From Desulfocapsa sp. (GTDB taxonomy: Bacteria > Desulfobacterota > Desulfobulbia > Desulfobulbales > Desulfocapsaceae), in NCBI GenBank assembly GCA_022712895.1, contig JAFLJS010000011.1:33889-97888 (forward strand): 64,000 bases of DNA. Direction: 5' to 3'. The translations under genes and the position numbers were made by a program. Of this stretch, positions 7,392 through 17,150 are shown one piece after another. The number at the start of each line of letters is the position of its first letter. Position 1 is the first letter of the stretch. The notes beneath the pieces are model-generated. The model was not told the origin of the DNA. It saw nothing but the letters and a program-made list of their open reading frames with translations, and did no database searches.

Positions 7392-10300
7392 TCAGTACAA
7401 CCAGACCCGCAACATGGAAAACAACTTCTCAGCATCCACAGGTTTTGCCAGATAATCGCTTGCTCCAGCTTCAATACACTTGGCACGATCACCCTTCATC
7501 GCTTTCGCTGTAAGTGCCAGAATCGGCACCTTACTGATTTTGCTCTCCATCTTTCGAATCTCACGCATGGTCTCATATCCGTCCATTTCCGGCATCATAA
7601 TATCCATTAGAACCAGATCGGTGTCTAAATTCTCTGCCAGCTTTTCAAGGGCTACTTTGCCATTTTCAGCGATTTCTGTGACTATTCCCTTTTCTTCAAG
7701 GATACTGGAGAGGCTGAAAACATTACGCATATCATCGTCGACGATCAATATTTTTTTATTCTCAAGAATTGCTTCGCGGTCATGGAACTTCCTGATGATT
7801 ACTTTCTTTTCTTCCGGCAAATCTGCCGCAACCCGATGGAGAAAAAGACTACTTTCATCCAGCAACTTGTCCATGGATTTTGCACCTTTCACAACAATGG
7901 AATCAGAAAGTATATCCAGTCTTTGCTGTTCTTGGCTTGTCAATTCCAGTGCAGTATGAATAATGATCGGAGTCTGAAAATCCTTCTCATTCTTCATCTG
8001 TTTTACGAGTTCGTAACCATTGATATCCGGCAAACCTAAATCAACAATAATGCAGTCAAACTCCTCATGTTTCAGTAAATCCATTGCCTTGACGCCCGTT
8101 GCTGCTGAGGTGACTATCACCACAGTATCAGCAAGAAGCTCTGTCACTTCCCTGCGCATAACATCATCATCTTCCACCAGTAGAACGGTTTTCACTTTTC
8201 TGGAAATGACTTTTTCAATACGACTGAAGGTGGTGTTAATGGCCTCCATATTCACAGGCTTGGTTAAATAACCGACAGCTCCCATATGTCGTGTTTCACA
8301 TGTGTCATCGGCGGCGGAAACAATGTGAACCGGGATGTGCCTTGTCTGTAGATTTTCTTTCAAGCGGGACAACACATTTCGTCCGCTCATTCCAGGCAGT
8401 TCCAAGTCCAAGATGATGCCATCCGGTTTATACTGTTCTGTCATCTGTAGGCCGGTTTCTCCTGACTCTGCGACCAGTGCGTTGAACCCTCTTTCCCGGG
8501 CACTATCACGCAAAATTCTGGCAAACGTCTGATCATCTTCAATAATCAGAATTGAACGGGAATGTTCCCCAATCACACGACGATCATCAGCAAGATACTC
8601 CTCTGCCTTAAGAGCCGCAGTGCTTGCTCCCTGTCCTATTGCTGCACGTTCACGTGCTTTTTCAACATGTACAGGTGCTTTCACAACTGGAGTGCTCCTT
8701 TGCCCGGATTCCACTCCAGCCTGACCAACCTGCTCTGGAAGGGATAAGGTAAACACCGCCCCCTTGCCCTTGGCACTTGTTGCACCGAGGGTTCCCCCTA
8801 ATAACCCAGCTAACTCTCTTGAAATGGAAAGCCCCAAGCCGGTACCGCCATATTTACGACTGGTGGAACCATCCTCCTGCTGAAAAGCATGAAATACGGA
8901 CGCTATATTTTCCTCTTTGATACCAATACCACTATCTGTCACAATAAATCTGAAGGGCAAATCCCCTGTCTCTTTCTTTACTTCAAGTGTTACACTTCCA
9001 GTTTCGGTAAATTTAAAGGCATTGGACAGCAGATTTTTCACAATTTGTCCAATTCGCTGACAATCACTGCGAATAATCGTTGGCATACCAGCTGCCACCC
9101 GAAGAGCAAACTTCACCCCTTTATTATCGGCCACTGGTTGAAAGTTTCCTTGCATACCTGCCATTATATCTTCGATACAACAATCATCTAGAACCAGTAC
9201 CATCTTGCCTGATTCCACCTTGGCCAAGTCCAGTACTTCATTGATCAGGATGAGTAATTCTGCGCCAGAACTATGAACCGTAGCAGCACATTTCACCTGC
9301 TTTTCTGTCATGCTTTTTTCTTTGTTGTTCGCCAGATGTTGAGACAGAAGAAGGATAGAGTTCAAAGGCGTCCGCAACTCATGGGACATATTGGCCAAAA
9401 ATTCAGACTTGTAGCGAGATGCGGTCTCCATCGCTTTTCTAGCTTCATCAAGACGGAGATTCTTGCTGTTAAGTGAACTTTTCTGCTCTTCAAGAAGCTG
9501 TGCCTGTCCCTCAAGTTCTTCATTGGTCTGTTTTAATTCTTCTTGTTGAGCCTGAAGAAATGCTTCGGATTTTTGCAAAGCGAATGTCTGCTTTTCAAGG
9601 CCCTGATTGGCTTGGCTCAGCTCTTCTTCCCTTGCCGCAATCTCTTCTGTTTGTGTCTGCGACTCTTCCAGCAGTTCCTGAACTCGACGATTACTCCGTA
9701 AAGTCTGGATCGAAACACCGATTCTATCAGCAACCTGTTCAACAAACAGCTGTACCCGATTCACAAATGGTGTCAGGCTGGCAAACTCAAGTACCGCCAA
9801 GACAACTCCTTCAACCACTACCGGCACAACGAGGATGGAATGGGGGTCAGCTTGACCAAGTCCAGACTGCACTAGAATATAATCCCTGGGCACAGAACGG
9901 ATAATCACGGTCTTTTTTTCCAGGGCTACCTGCCCTACAATGCCCTCTCCCAGTGCAAATTCCTCACGGAATTTACTGCCTGTGCTTAAGGCATAACTCC
10001 CGCTGAGCATGAGACGATTTCCCCTGGCCATGGTGTACATGACACCGATTTCGGCATCAAGATACTCGGCAAGAAAGGAAACAGTTCTGCGACAAAATTC
10101 GGTCAGCGACAACTCACCACGCGTGATATCACTGAGTTCCAACTGACCATCCTGTAGCCAGCTATTCTGTTCTTCCTGCTCCTGACTTTTTCGAAGTGAT
10201 GCAACCATGGTATTAAACGATCGGCTTAATACACCAATTTCATTCTTCGCACCAAGTTCATACAGGTTTGTATAATCTCCACTGGTTACCTGTTTGGTCT

Positions 10301-11417
10301 GTCGGGTGAGCTGAATAATTGGCCTTACGACTGACAACACCAGAGACGGCAACAGAAGCAGAACAAGGAAAAAAACTATGGAACTTAACAGTATCACTTT
10401 GCGCCGCAGTGCCCGCTCTGCAGCAAAAGCAATATCAACATCTACTTCGGTAATAAGCCCAAGAAAAATATCTCCAGTTGCCACCATATGGTGCATACCG
10501 ATAACCTGTTGTCCGAGTGGGCCGGTGTATATAAAAGCATTTTGCTTATCTTCGACTTTGGGAATATCCGCCCCGAGATGTTTGCTGATAAGTCTTGTCT
10601 GCTCCGTTACAATTTTTTTATCCAGCAATGGTCGTTCCGGATCCAGAGGCATTACAGAACGCAAAGTCAAATCCGGTCCAATAAGATAATTGTTGAGCGT
10701 ACCAGCCAACACCCCATTTTCCGTGAGCAATACAGCAATAGAATCCAGAGGAAACTGGGCAGCCAGCACTCCAACACGCTCTCCCATATCATCAACTATG
10801 GGAACAGTAATAAAACCGGTAATCTCTCCTTTCGACGGGATATAATGTTCATAGTCCGAGAAAGATGCCTTGCCGGTTTCCAGACTGCGTTTACAGGCAG
10901 CAGCAAATTTAGTTGCCCTGTACCTACCGTCGAATAGATTCGTTGCAAGATCATCTTGCTCGGCTACGCTGTAGAGAATATCTCCATTGCCGGCAATCAG
11001 AAAAACATCATTAAATTTGAACCGCTTGTTAAAATAAAACAGATCAGTAGTCCACTGGTCCACCAGCCTGATCCAGGGCAGAGAATTAATAAACTGCTGT
11101 AATGGTTTGTTTGCCTGATCTCTTGCTTTAATCAGATTTTCCATAAGACGCAGATTCGCTTGTCTCTCCCCCTCAAACTGCAGAGCAGCCTGCATCGATT
11201 TAAAATATTGTGATATTTGCAGACTCTTACTCGCCGCAGCCTGTTCCAGGATTGCTTCCGCATTTTGCTGTAAATTTATCCGAGCCTGATGCAAACTGAT
11301 ATAACTGACCGTGAGCATGGGCAATAAGGCCACCAGCAGAAAACTGATAAGCAATGTTTTGCCAAGAGCAGATCGTAAAATGGTAGAAAGGGTATTGTCA
11401 GATTCTGGCATATTCAT
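7392..11417 (-). CDS. Hybrid histidine kinase: Cache-HAMP-GAF-HisKA-HATPase-three receivers
   Basis: This 1341-residue sensor has a first membrane segment at about 18-40, a periplasmic Cache domain (about 45-335), a second membrane segment near 340-362, HAMP (to about 415), GAF (about 430-590), a long coiled coil (590-665), HisKA with the phospho-acceptor His679 in SHELRTP, HATPase_c (about 780-895), and three receivers (about 965-1080, 1088-1205, 1222-1340), each with its own acidic pocket and acceptor Asp (LDLELPG, VDLGLPD, MDIMMPE). It should run a multistep phosphorelay without an Hpt domain of its own. The ATG overlaps the upstream kinase's TGA (ATGA), so the two are translationally coupled. 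The Cache domain resembles those of the chemoreceptor at 13483. Confidence 0.93.
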   Translation of the reverse strand: MNMPESDNTLSTILRSALGKTLLISFLLVALLPMLTVSYISLHQARINLQQNAEAILEQAAASKSLQISQYFKSMQAALQFEGERQANLRLMENLIKARDQANKPLQQFINSLPWIRLVDQWTTDLFYFNKRFKFNDVFLIAGNGDILYSVAEQDDLATNLFDGRYRATKFAAACKRSLETGKASFSDYEHYIPSKGEITGFITVPIVDDMGERVGVLAAQFPLDSIAVLLTENGVLAGTLNNYLIGPDLTLRSVMPLDPERPLLDKKIVTEQTRLISKHLGADIPKVEDKQNAFIYTGPLGQQVIGMHHMVATGDIFLGLITEVDVDIAFAAERALRRKVILLSSIVFFLVLLLLPSLVLSVVRPIIQLTRQTKQVTSGDYTNLYELGAKNEIGVLSRSFNTMVASLRKSQEQEEQNSWLQDGQLELSDITRGELSLTEFCRRTVSFLAEYLDAEIGVMYTMARGNRLMLSGSYALSTGSKFREEFALGEGIVGQVALEKKTVIIRSVPRDYILVQSGLGQADPHSILVVPVVVEGVVLAVLEFASLTPFVNRVQLFVEQVADRIGVSIQTLRSNRRVQELLEESQTQTEEIAAREEELSQANQGLEKQTFALQKSEAFLQAQQEELKQTNEELEGQAQLLEEQKSSLNSKNLRLDEARKAMETASRYKSEFLANMSHELRTPLNSILLLSQHLANNKEKSMTEKQVKCAATVHSSGAELLILINEVLDLAKVESGKMVLVLDDCCIEDIMAGMQGNFQPVADNKGVKFALRVAAGMPTIIRSDCQRIGQIVKNLLSNAFKFTETGSVTLEVKKETGDLPFRFIVTDSGIGIKEENIASVFHAFQQEDGSTSRKYGGTGLGLSISRELAGLLGGTLGATSAKGKGAVFTLSLPEQVGQAGVESGQRSTPVVKAPVHVEKARERAAIGQGASTAALKAEEYLADDRRVIGEHSRSILIIEDDQTFARILRDSARERGFNALVAESGETGLQMTEQYKPDGIILDLELPGMSGRNVLSRLKENLQTRHIPVHIVSAADDTCETRHMGAVGYLTKPVNMEAINTTFSRIEKVISRKVKTVLLVEDDDVMRREVTELLADTVVIVTSAATGVKAMDLLKHEEFDCIIVDLGLPDINGYELVKQMKNEKDFQTPIIIHTALELTSQEQQRLDILSDSIVVKGAKSMDKLLDESSLFLHRVAADLPEEKKVIIRKFHDREAILENKKILIVDDDMRNVFSLSSILEEKGIVTEIAENGKVALEKLAENLDTDLVLMDIMMPEMDGYETMREIRKMESKISKVPILALTAKAMKGDRAKCIEAGASDYLAKPVDAEKLFSMLRVWLY

Positions 11418-13312
11418 TTGGCAATAACCCTCTGTAGGGTCTCCGCCAGCACTTGAATAGCTATTGGTTTTGCGAGGTACGCTTTGATACCTGCCTGCAA
11501 AGCATCTTTTTCAGAAACAGCAGAGCTGTATCCAGTGCAGAGGATAACGGGTATATCCGACCGAATTCTCATCAGCTCTTCAGCAAGCAGATTACCGGGC
11601 AACCCGGACATAGCCTGATCTGTGATAACCGCAGTAAACGTATCCCGATCTTTACGAAACAGAGCCAGCGCTTCATCACCCGAGCTGGCCATAACGGTTG
11701 TATAGCCAAGAAACTCAAGATAACGTTTCCCCAGTTCGCGTATGGCGGGCTCATCATCCACAAAGAGGATTTTCCCTGCCCCTCTCCCCAGCTTGATAAT
11801 ACTTGAAGCACCGCCTGCCTGCCCTACCTGACCAATAACAGGGAATAAAAGTGTAAAAGTAGCGCCTTTACCAGATTCACTGTCAACTGTGATTGTTCCT
11901 CCACATTCATGCACAATTCCATGAACCACAGAAAGACCCATGCCTGTCCCCTGCTCCTTTTCTTTGGTGGTAAAAAACGGGTCAAAGATATTATCCATAA
12001 GCATGTCATTCATTCCCTGACCAGTATCACTCACAACAAGCTGTAAGTAGTTACCAGGTGGCATATCCGTTTCCCGGCTCACTTCCGTCACAGGAATTTG
12101 TAGGTCCTTAAGGCTCACCGTAATAGTACCTCTTTCATCCTTTATGGCATGAAAACTGTTTGTGCAAAGATTCATGATGATTCGATGAATCCCCATGGAA
12201 TCCGCAAGGACAAGATTCCGGGAATTGCTTATCTCATCAATCACGTCAATGGTTGTGGGGATGGTTGCCCGAAGCAATTTTAAAGCCTCCTTGATCACGG
12301 GGCTGATCAAAATAGGACTTCGTTTACTTTCGGCTTTCCTGCTGAATGTCAGAATCTGGGCAACCAGTTCTTTGGCCCTGTGGCCTGCTTTACCAATTTG
12401 TTCGAGGTTGCTGTCAAGCTCAGGGCTCAGATTTTCCATATATCTGGAGATCTCTGTATAGCCAAGAATTGCAGTAAGGATATTATTAAAATCGTGAGCA
12501 ATTCCTCCAGCAAGGGTTCCCACAGCTTCGAGTTTTTCAGACTGAATAAGTTTTCTTTCCAGTTGTTTTTGCTCTGTAATATCCCTTGCCACATGCACAA
12601 TCAATACTCGTTCACCTGAATCAGAATCAAGAACGGAGCTACTTTCCTGGAAAGTTCTGGCAATTTGTTCATGTTCAATTTCCCAGACGCATGTGCTCCT
12701 TGTCTCCAGGGACTCACCATACCTGCAGCCTTTACAGACAACAGCAGAGCCGTGAAAAAGCTCATGGCAAGTTCTCCCAAGAATCTGTTTTTCGGAAAGA
12801 GCCAGTAACTTGCAACCTCTTTTGTTGATTCGCAGGATTCGCATATTTTCATCCTGAATCATGACCATATCACTTATGCCGTCAAAGGTCTTTTTGTACA
12901 AATCTCCACTGTGCTGTAGCTTTCTCCGCTGTTTATACAGTTCCAGAAAGACATGTACCTTGTTGAGCAATATCCTGGATTCAAAGGGTTTGCTGATAAA
13001 ATCAACAGCTCCAGACTCGTACCCTTTAAACACGTGGTAATCATCAGAAAATACGGCGGAAAGAAAAATAACAGGCAGGTGTTTTGAGGCTTCCCGGCCC
13101 CGAATAAACTGGGCCAGTTCATAGCCATCCATTTCCGGCATCTGTACATCTAGAATGGCCAGAGCAAAATCATTATGCAGGATTTGCTGTAGAGCTTCGT
13201 CTCCACTGAGGGCTTGAACAAACTCCGCATCAACATCTTCAAGGATTGTCTGCAGCGTTATGAGATTACTTTGCTTATCATCAACAATGAGAATCTTAGC
13301 GTTACTGTTCAT
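11414..13312 (-). CDS. Receiver-PAS-histidine kinase-receiver hybrid protein
   Basis: The 632-residue soluble protein begins with a receiver (about 1-120, LDVQMPEMDG), followed by a PAS domain (about 135-245), HisKA with the His in GGIAHDFNNILTAILGY, HATPase_c (GTGMGLSVVHGI), and a C-terminal receiver (about 515-630). It has no membrane segment, so it must be fed by another protein or by an intracellular signal. The PAS domain holds three cysteines in CHELFHGSAVVCKGC, suggestive of a redox- or metal-sensitive site (inference). AGGA precedes the ATG. It is the first gene of the long signalling operon and overlaps the giant kinase by 4 bases, which makes them likely phosphorelay partners. Confidence 0.93.
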   Translation of the reverse strand: MNSNAKILIVDDKQSNLITLQTILEDVDAEFVQALSGDEALQQILHNDFALAILDVQMPEMDGYELAQFIRGREASKHLPVIFLSAVFSDDYHVFKGYESGAVDFISKPFESRILLNKVHVFLELYKQRRKLQHSGDLYKKTFDGISDMVMIQDENMRILRINKRGCKLLALSEKQILGRTCHELFHGSAVVCKGCRYGESLETRSTCVWEIEHEQIARTFQESSSVLDSDSGERVLIVHVARDITEQKQLERKLIQSEKLEAVGTLAGGIAHDFNNILTAILGYTEISRYMENLSPELDSNLEQIGKAGHRAKELVAQILTFSRKAESKRSPILISPVIKEALKLLRATIPTTIDVIDEISNSRNLVLADSMGIHRIIMNLCTNSFHAIKDERGTITVSLKDLQIPVTEVSRETDMPPGNYLQLVVSDTGQGMNDMLMDNIFDPFFTTKEKEQGTGMGLSVVHGIVHECGGTITVDSESGKGATFTLLFPVIGQVGQAGGASSIIKLGRGAGKILFVDDEPAIRELGKRYLEFLGYTTVMASSGDEALALFRKDRDTFTAVITDQAMSGLPGNLLAEELMRIRSDIPVILCTGYSSAVSEKDALQAGIKAYLAKPIAIQVLAETLQRVIAK

Positions 13313-13425
13313 AGCTTCCTGCTTTTACAATAAAGAAACTCGAAAACTTCGGGGTACGCTAATTGTATCATCCATAGGGGAAAAGTCAAAAATGAGTGAT
13401 ATAATTTATTCTAAGTAACGTACGA

Positions 13426-13469
13426 CAAAGAAAACTTGGGGCTATGATTGCATAGCGCCAGCCCCAAGT
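13426..13469 (-). terminator. Rho-independent terminator of the chemoreceptor gene
   Basis: Read on the minus strand, ACTTGGGGCT pairs with AGCCCCAAGT (13460-13469 with 13434-13443) around a 16-base loop and runs straight into TTTTCTTT. It lies 14 bases past the stop codon of the chemoreceptor at 13483. Confidence 0.8.
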
Positions 13470-13482
13470 AGTTCTTTTTCTC

Positions 13483-16461
13483 TTACAGTTTAAAACCTCC
13501 AATCATTTGCTTAAGTTTCTCTGCAGTTCCTGAAAGTTCGGTGACGCTTCCACTGACCTCACCACTGGAAGTGGACATTTCACCGGATGCCTGACTGACA
13601 TTGGAGATATCTTCTGCGATCTGGGAGGCAACAGCAGAACTCTGGGCGACATTCTCATTCACTTCACTGAGTCCCTGAGCTGCTTGGGCAACACTACCTG
13701 CAATCTCATCGGTGGCAGAACTCTGTTCACTAACTGCTCCGGTAATGGTGGTTACTGTCTCATTTACGCTATTAATAACTTCGGTAATGGTTTCAATCTG
13801 TGAAACCGTGGCACTGGTTGAATTTTGAATATCTTCAATCTGACTCTTAATCTTGCCAGTTGCCTCTGCTGTCTGCTTGGCAAGCTCTTTAATCTCATTG
13901 GCAACAACGGCAAAACCTTTGCCAGCTTCACCTGCCCTTGCCGCCTCAATGGTTGCATTGAGAGCCAGTAGATTTGTTTGGCCGGAAATATCATTAATAA
14001 CTTCTGTGACCTTCGAAATCTCAGTGGCAGCAATTCCAAGCTTACGAACTTTGATTGTTGCACTTTTCGCCTCGTCGACTGCCTCTCCCGTAACTTTACT
14101 TGCCTGTGCAGTGTTGACATTTACGTCGGCAATGGTGGCAGTCATTTCTTCTGCAGCAGAAGCTACAATATTAATGGCGGTGGTTGCCTGTTCGGTTGCC
14201 GCAGCAACAGAATCCATATTCACACTCATCTCTTCTGCAGCAGTGGCGACGGAATTTGACTGATCAGATACGCTGTCAGCACCACTTGCCATCTGCTCAG
14301 AAATGGCGGAAAGCTCAGTAGTGGCAGAAGACATGGTGTCGACACCCTGGGAAACTTCTTTGAACATAGACTGTAGCTTAAGGATAAAATTATTAAAGTT
14401 TGATGAGAGTTTCTGCAACTCATCGTAATTGGATTCTTCATACACTTTACAGTCACGACAATCTTTCATCTTTCCACTGGTTACTTCTATGCAATCAGGG
14501 TTCATAGACATTGTTCCACTGATTTCCCAGCAGAGCCCTGCCTTTCCATAACTTCGACATTTTGGCTCGTTACAGTTCATGGAATCACTGCAATTAATAC
14601 AATCCACCTTCAGACGTTGGGTAAGATCCGCCTCTCCCTGAGAGAGTTCCATCAGATTTGCAACGACAACTTTAATGGGAGCCATAGTCGTACGCAGCAT
14701 GGCAAGGGCTGCAATAATAATCAAAACGGAACTCACTAAAATGATCATCCCCATACTATTACGAATTGCTTTTACTGGTGCGAGCGCTTCGTCTTTCTCG
14801 ATCTTAGCAATCAAGGCCCAAGTTATATCATCTAAGGTTACGGAGGTATGTGAAAGGAGTACTTGATCTCCGTTAAAATCAAAACCGATATCGGTGCCAG
14901 CCTCACCTACCAATGACTCTTTAACAGTCTCAGAATCGTCCCTACCCCGATCAGGATTGGCAAAAGAGGCAACTACTGTATGGGTGGTACCTTCCATGGA
15001 GTCAGATCGCATCAGATAATCAGGGCCCACCAGGTAAGTTTCTCCAGTTTCACCCATCCCTTCACGTTGCAGCATGATTTTATTTATACTTTCAAGGGAA
15101 AGTTGTAGGGCAATAACTACTTCAACCTCTCCTTTATGCGTAATTGGTGCAGCAATAAAGGCCGCAGGAGCACCTTTCCTTGGCGCATACGATGCAAAGT
15201 CAACAACACCAAATTTTTTACTGGCCATTACCTTTCTAAAGAGCTGGCCAAGATTAGAATTTGCATATTTCCCATCCTGAAAGTTCGTCCGATAATCCGG
15301 CTTCTTATAAGCACTATAAAAACAGTAGCCATCAGGATTGATGAGAAACAAATCGTAATACCCATAGGTTTCGGCATATTCGCGATAATACTCTTTTCCT
15401 TCATCATCTGTTGGTACAAATGCTTCAGCTATATCAATTTCTGTTATAATAGCCCAGGTTAGCCCCATCACATTGACAGGTGCTGCAGCGGACAAAACAG
15501 GATTGTTATTATAATCCAAGATCACATCACTGTTATCTTTTCCTTCAAAGGCCCATTTAGCGGCAGCAGTATCTACTTTTCCTTTTTCTGGATTTGCAAA
15601 AGAGGCTTTTACAGAATGATTTTCTAGATCGAAAAAAGAGTTGGAGCGCATGAGAAGATCAGGGCCGACCAGATAAGACTCACCTGTCTTCCCAAGACCT
15701 TCTCGTTCATCCATGATACTCTGTATACTTTCCATGGATATCCGTAAACTCACGACACCAGTTTGCTTACCGTTACTGAGAATAGGAGCTGCAAGAAATG
15801 CTGCAGGTTCATCATTACTTGGGGCGTAAGGCCTGAAATCCACAAGAACAGTTTGCCCCTGTTTTGCTTTTGCAAAGGCTTCGGCAAGGCCTGAATCTTT
15901 ATATTGTCCATTGACAAGATCCGTCTTGTAATCCTTTTCTTTTGCTTGGGAGTGGACGACAGTGCCATCCATATCAATAACGAAAAAATCATAATATCCT
16001 GTGGCCTGGATAAATCCGTCTATAATGCTGGTAAATCTTTTCAGTTCAGGTGATTTATAGCCGGAATCAAGGAAAGTCTTGTAATGCTGCATCGCCTTGG
16101 TACAGATAGAACGACTCTGCTGAGCGGCAATATCTGTCTGCCACTGCTTGGCCAACTGTTCAACGGCCTGTTTTTTGTTTGCCTGAATAGCATTCAAAGA
16201 ATTGAAGGCCTCATCTTGAATGGTATTTACCGTTTTTACCAGTACTTCCAGGTCACCTTTACGTTCGGTAAAATAACTCTCAATCTGACTCTTTTTAATC
16301 TCCCGCACACCAGTTAGCTGGTTAAAGCTAGCAGACTCAAGGGAGTCACTGGCTTTTTTTAGGGAGAGGAATCCACTGATTAACAGTGGAAGCAGACCAA
16401 TCAACAGAAAAGCAGTAACAAGTTTGACACCAATTCGTTTAAAATAGCGCAGGTATTTCAT
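13483..16461 (-). CDS. Methyl-accepting chemotaxis protein with two Cache domains and a Cys-rich insert
   Basis: A start 11 codons upstream is possible, but GGAGG eight bases before the ATG at 16461 fixes this start, giving 992 residues. A membrane segment (about 10-32) leads into two tandem, clearly duplicated Cache domains (about 120-330 and 360-560; each has D-G-x3-YS/HS, DxxTxLxxGxY and a YAPS/YAPR-x5-AAF-AAPI segment). A second membrane segment (about 585-610) and HAMP follow. Then comes an unusual cysteine-rich segment of about 60 residues (CINC, CxxxxC, LCWEISG, DCRDC). The C-terminal signalling domain has the hairpin tip [21 protein letters not shown] strong terminator follows. Confidence 0.93.
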   Translation of the reverse strand: MKYLRYFKRIGVKLVTAFLLIGLLPLLISGFLSLKKASDSLESASFNQLTGVREIKKSQIESYFTERKGDLEVLVKTVNTIQDEAFNSLNAIQANKKQAVEQLAKQWQTDIAAQQSRSICTKAMQHYKTFLDSGYKSPELKRFTSIIDGFIQATGYYDFFVIDMDGTVVHSQAKEKDYKTDLVNGQYKDSGLAEAFAKAKQGQTVLVDFRPYAPSNDEPAAFLAAPILSNGKQTGVVSLRISMESIQSIMDEREGLGKTGESYLVGPDLLMRSNSFFDLENHSVKASFANPEKGKVDTAAAKWAFEGKDNSDVILDYNNNPVLSAAAPVNVMGLTWAIITEIDIAEAFVPTDDEGKEYYREYAETYGYYDLFLINPDGYCFYSAYKKPDYRTNFQDGKYANSNLGQLFRKVMASKKFGVVDFASYAPRKGAPAAFIAAPITHKGEVEVVIALQLSLESINKIMLQREGMGETGETYLVGPDYLMRSDSMEGTTHTVVASFANPDRGRDDSETVKESLVGEAGTDIGFDFNGDQVLLSHTSVTLDDITWALIAKIEKDEALAPVKAIRNSMGMIILVSSVLIIIAALAMLRTTMAPIKVVVANLMELSQGEADLTQRLKVDCINCSDSMNCNEPKCRSYGKAGLCWEISGTMSMNPDCIEVTSGKMKDCRDCKVYEESNYDELQKLSSNFNNFILKLQSMFKEVSQGVDTMSSATTELSAISEQMASGADSVSDQSNSVATAAEEMSVNMDSVAAATEQATTAINIVASAAEEMTATIADVNVNTAQASKVTGEAVDEAKSATIKVRKLGIAATEISKVTEVINDISGQTNLLALNATIEAARAGEAGKGFAVVANEIKELAKQTAEATGKIKSQIEDIQNSTSATVSQIETITEVINSVNETVTTITGAVSEQSSATDEIAGSVAQAAQGLSEVNENVAQSSAVASQIAEDISNVSQASGEMSTSSGEVSGSVTELSGTAEKLKQMIGGFKL

Positions 16462-16472
16462 CAAACAACCTC

Positions 16473-16871
16473 CTATGGGTGAGATGGTAACCACAGTTCG
16501 TCATCATTACGTAACAGTATGTTCATAACAACAGCGGACAGTTCTGTAAAATCTGTAGATTCTGCTACAAAGATAGGGCTGAGTTGATAGGCTCTGTCCC
16601 AGCATTGACGGCTGCATTCCGGGCTGAGCAGTAATAGGATTCGAAAATCCTTTAAATCATTTTGCATGGCGAAAAGACTCTCGAAGGCATCATCATTTGC
16701 AGCATAGAGAATCAGGATATCATCACTGCGAAGACTGAGCGAGACAAGAGATTCGAACCCACTACCACTGGGAAGTAAAATAATATTTTTGGCAGCAACG
16801 CAGGACTGCAATGCCTTAAAGTATGGTTTGTTATATTTTGAAACAGATGCCGGATAGAAAAATATATTCAT
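16473..16871 (-). CDS. Unknown small protein, possibly a degenerate receiver domain
   Basis: I do not recognise this protein (132 residues). A TTG four codons upstream is in frame, but GAGAG seven bases ahead supports the ATG at 16871. Predicted structure alternates short strands (NIIL, DILIL, RILLLL, PIFVAE) with helices and ends in an amphipathic helix, an order compatible with a receiver or flavodoxin-like fold. The acidic pocket and the phospho-Asp strand of true receivers are not evident. It ends 11 bases before the chemoreceptor's ATG, and its last codons overlap that gene's GGAGG ribosome site, so the two are co-translated. A role linked to that receptor is inference. Confidence 0.65.
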   Translation of the reverse strand: MNIFFYPASVSKYNKPYFKALQSCVAAKNIILLPSGSGFESLVSLSLRSDDILILYAANDDAFESLFAMQNDLKDFRILLLLSPECSRQCWDRAYQLSPIFVAESTDFTELSAVVMNILLRNDDELWLPSHP

Positions 16872-17150
16872 TATTTCTCTCAAGATTCGTTATCTCAATT
16901 CACCTGGTTTATGCTTTGATTTTCTATAGCAAAATCTGCGCCAAAAGACAAAATAGGCAAGACATCCGTAATGTTTTTTCGTAATTACAGGAACATTTGG
17001 ATAGGCAGGAAATAATTTAAGGAAAAATTCTATGTGACAAAGAAAGAAAAAAAACGGAAACAATTCTCTTGGCAGGGAACGTTATCCCATTTCCGGGACT
17101 ACCATAAACAATAAGAAGGATCTTATTCTGACGTGCAAGAAGAACACTCT

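Noticed and set aside
9473..9904. 143-codon plus-strand frame inside the giant hybrid kinase
   Set aside because: It is the reverse-strand shadow of the GAF and coiled-coil region; there is no ribosome site and no conserved domain.
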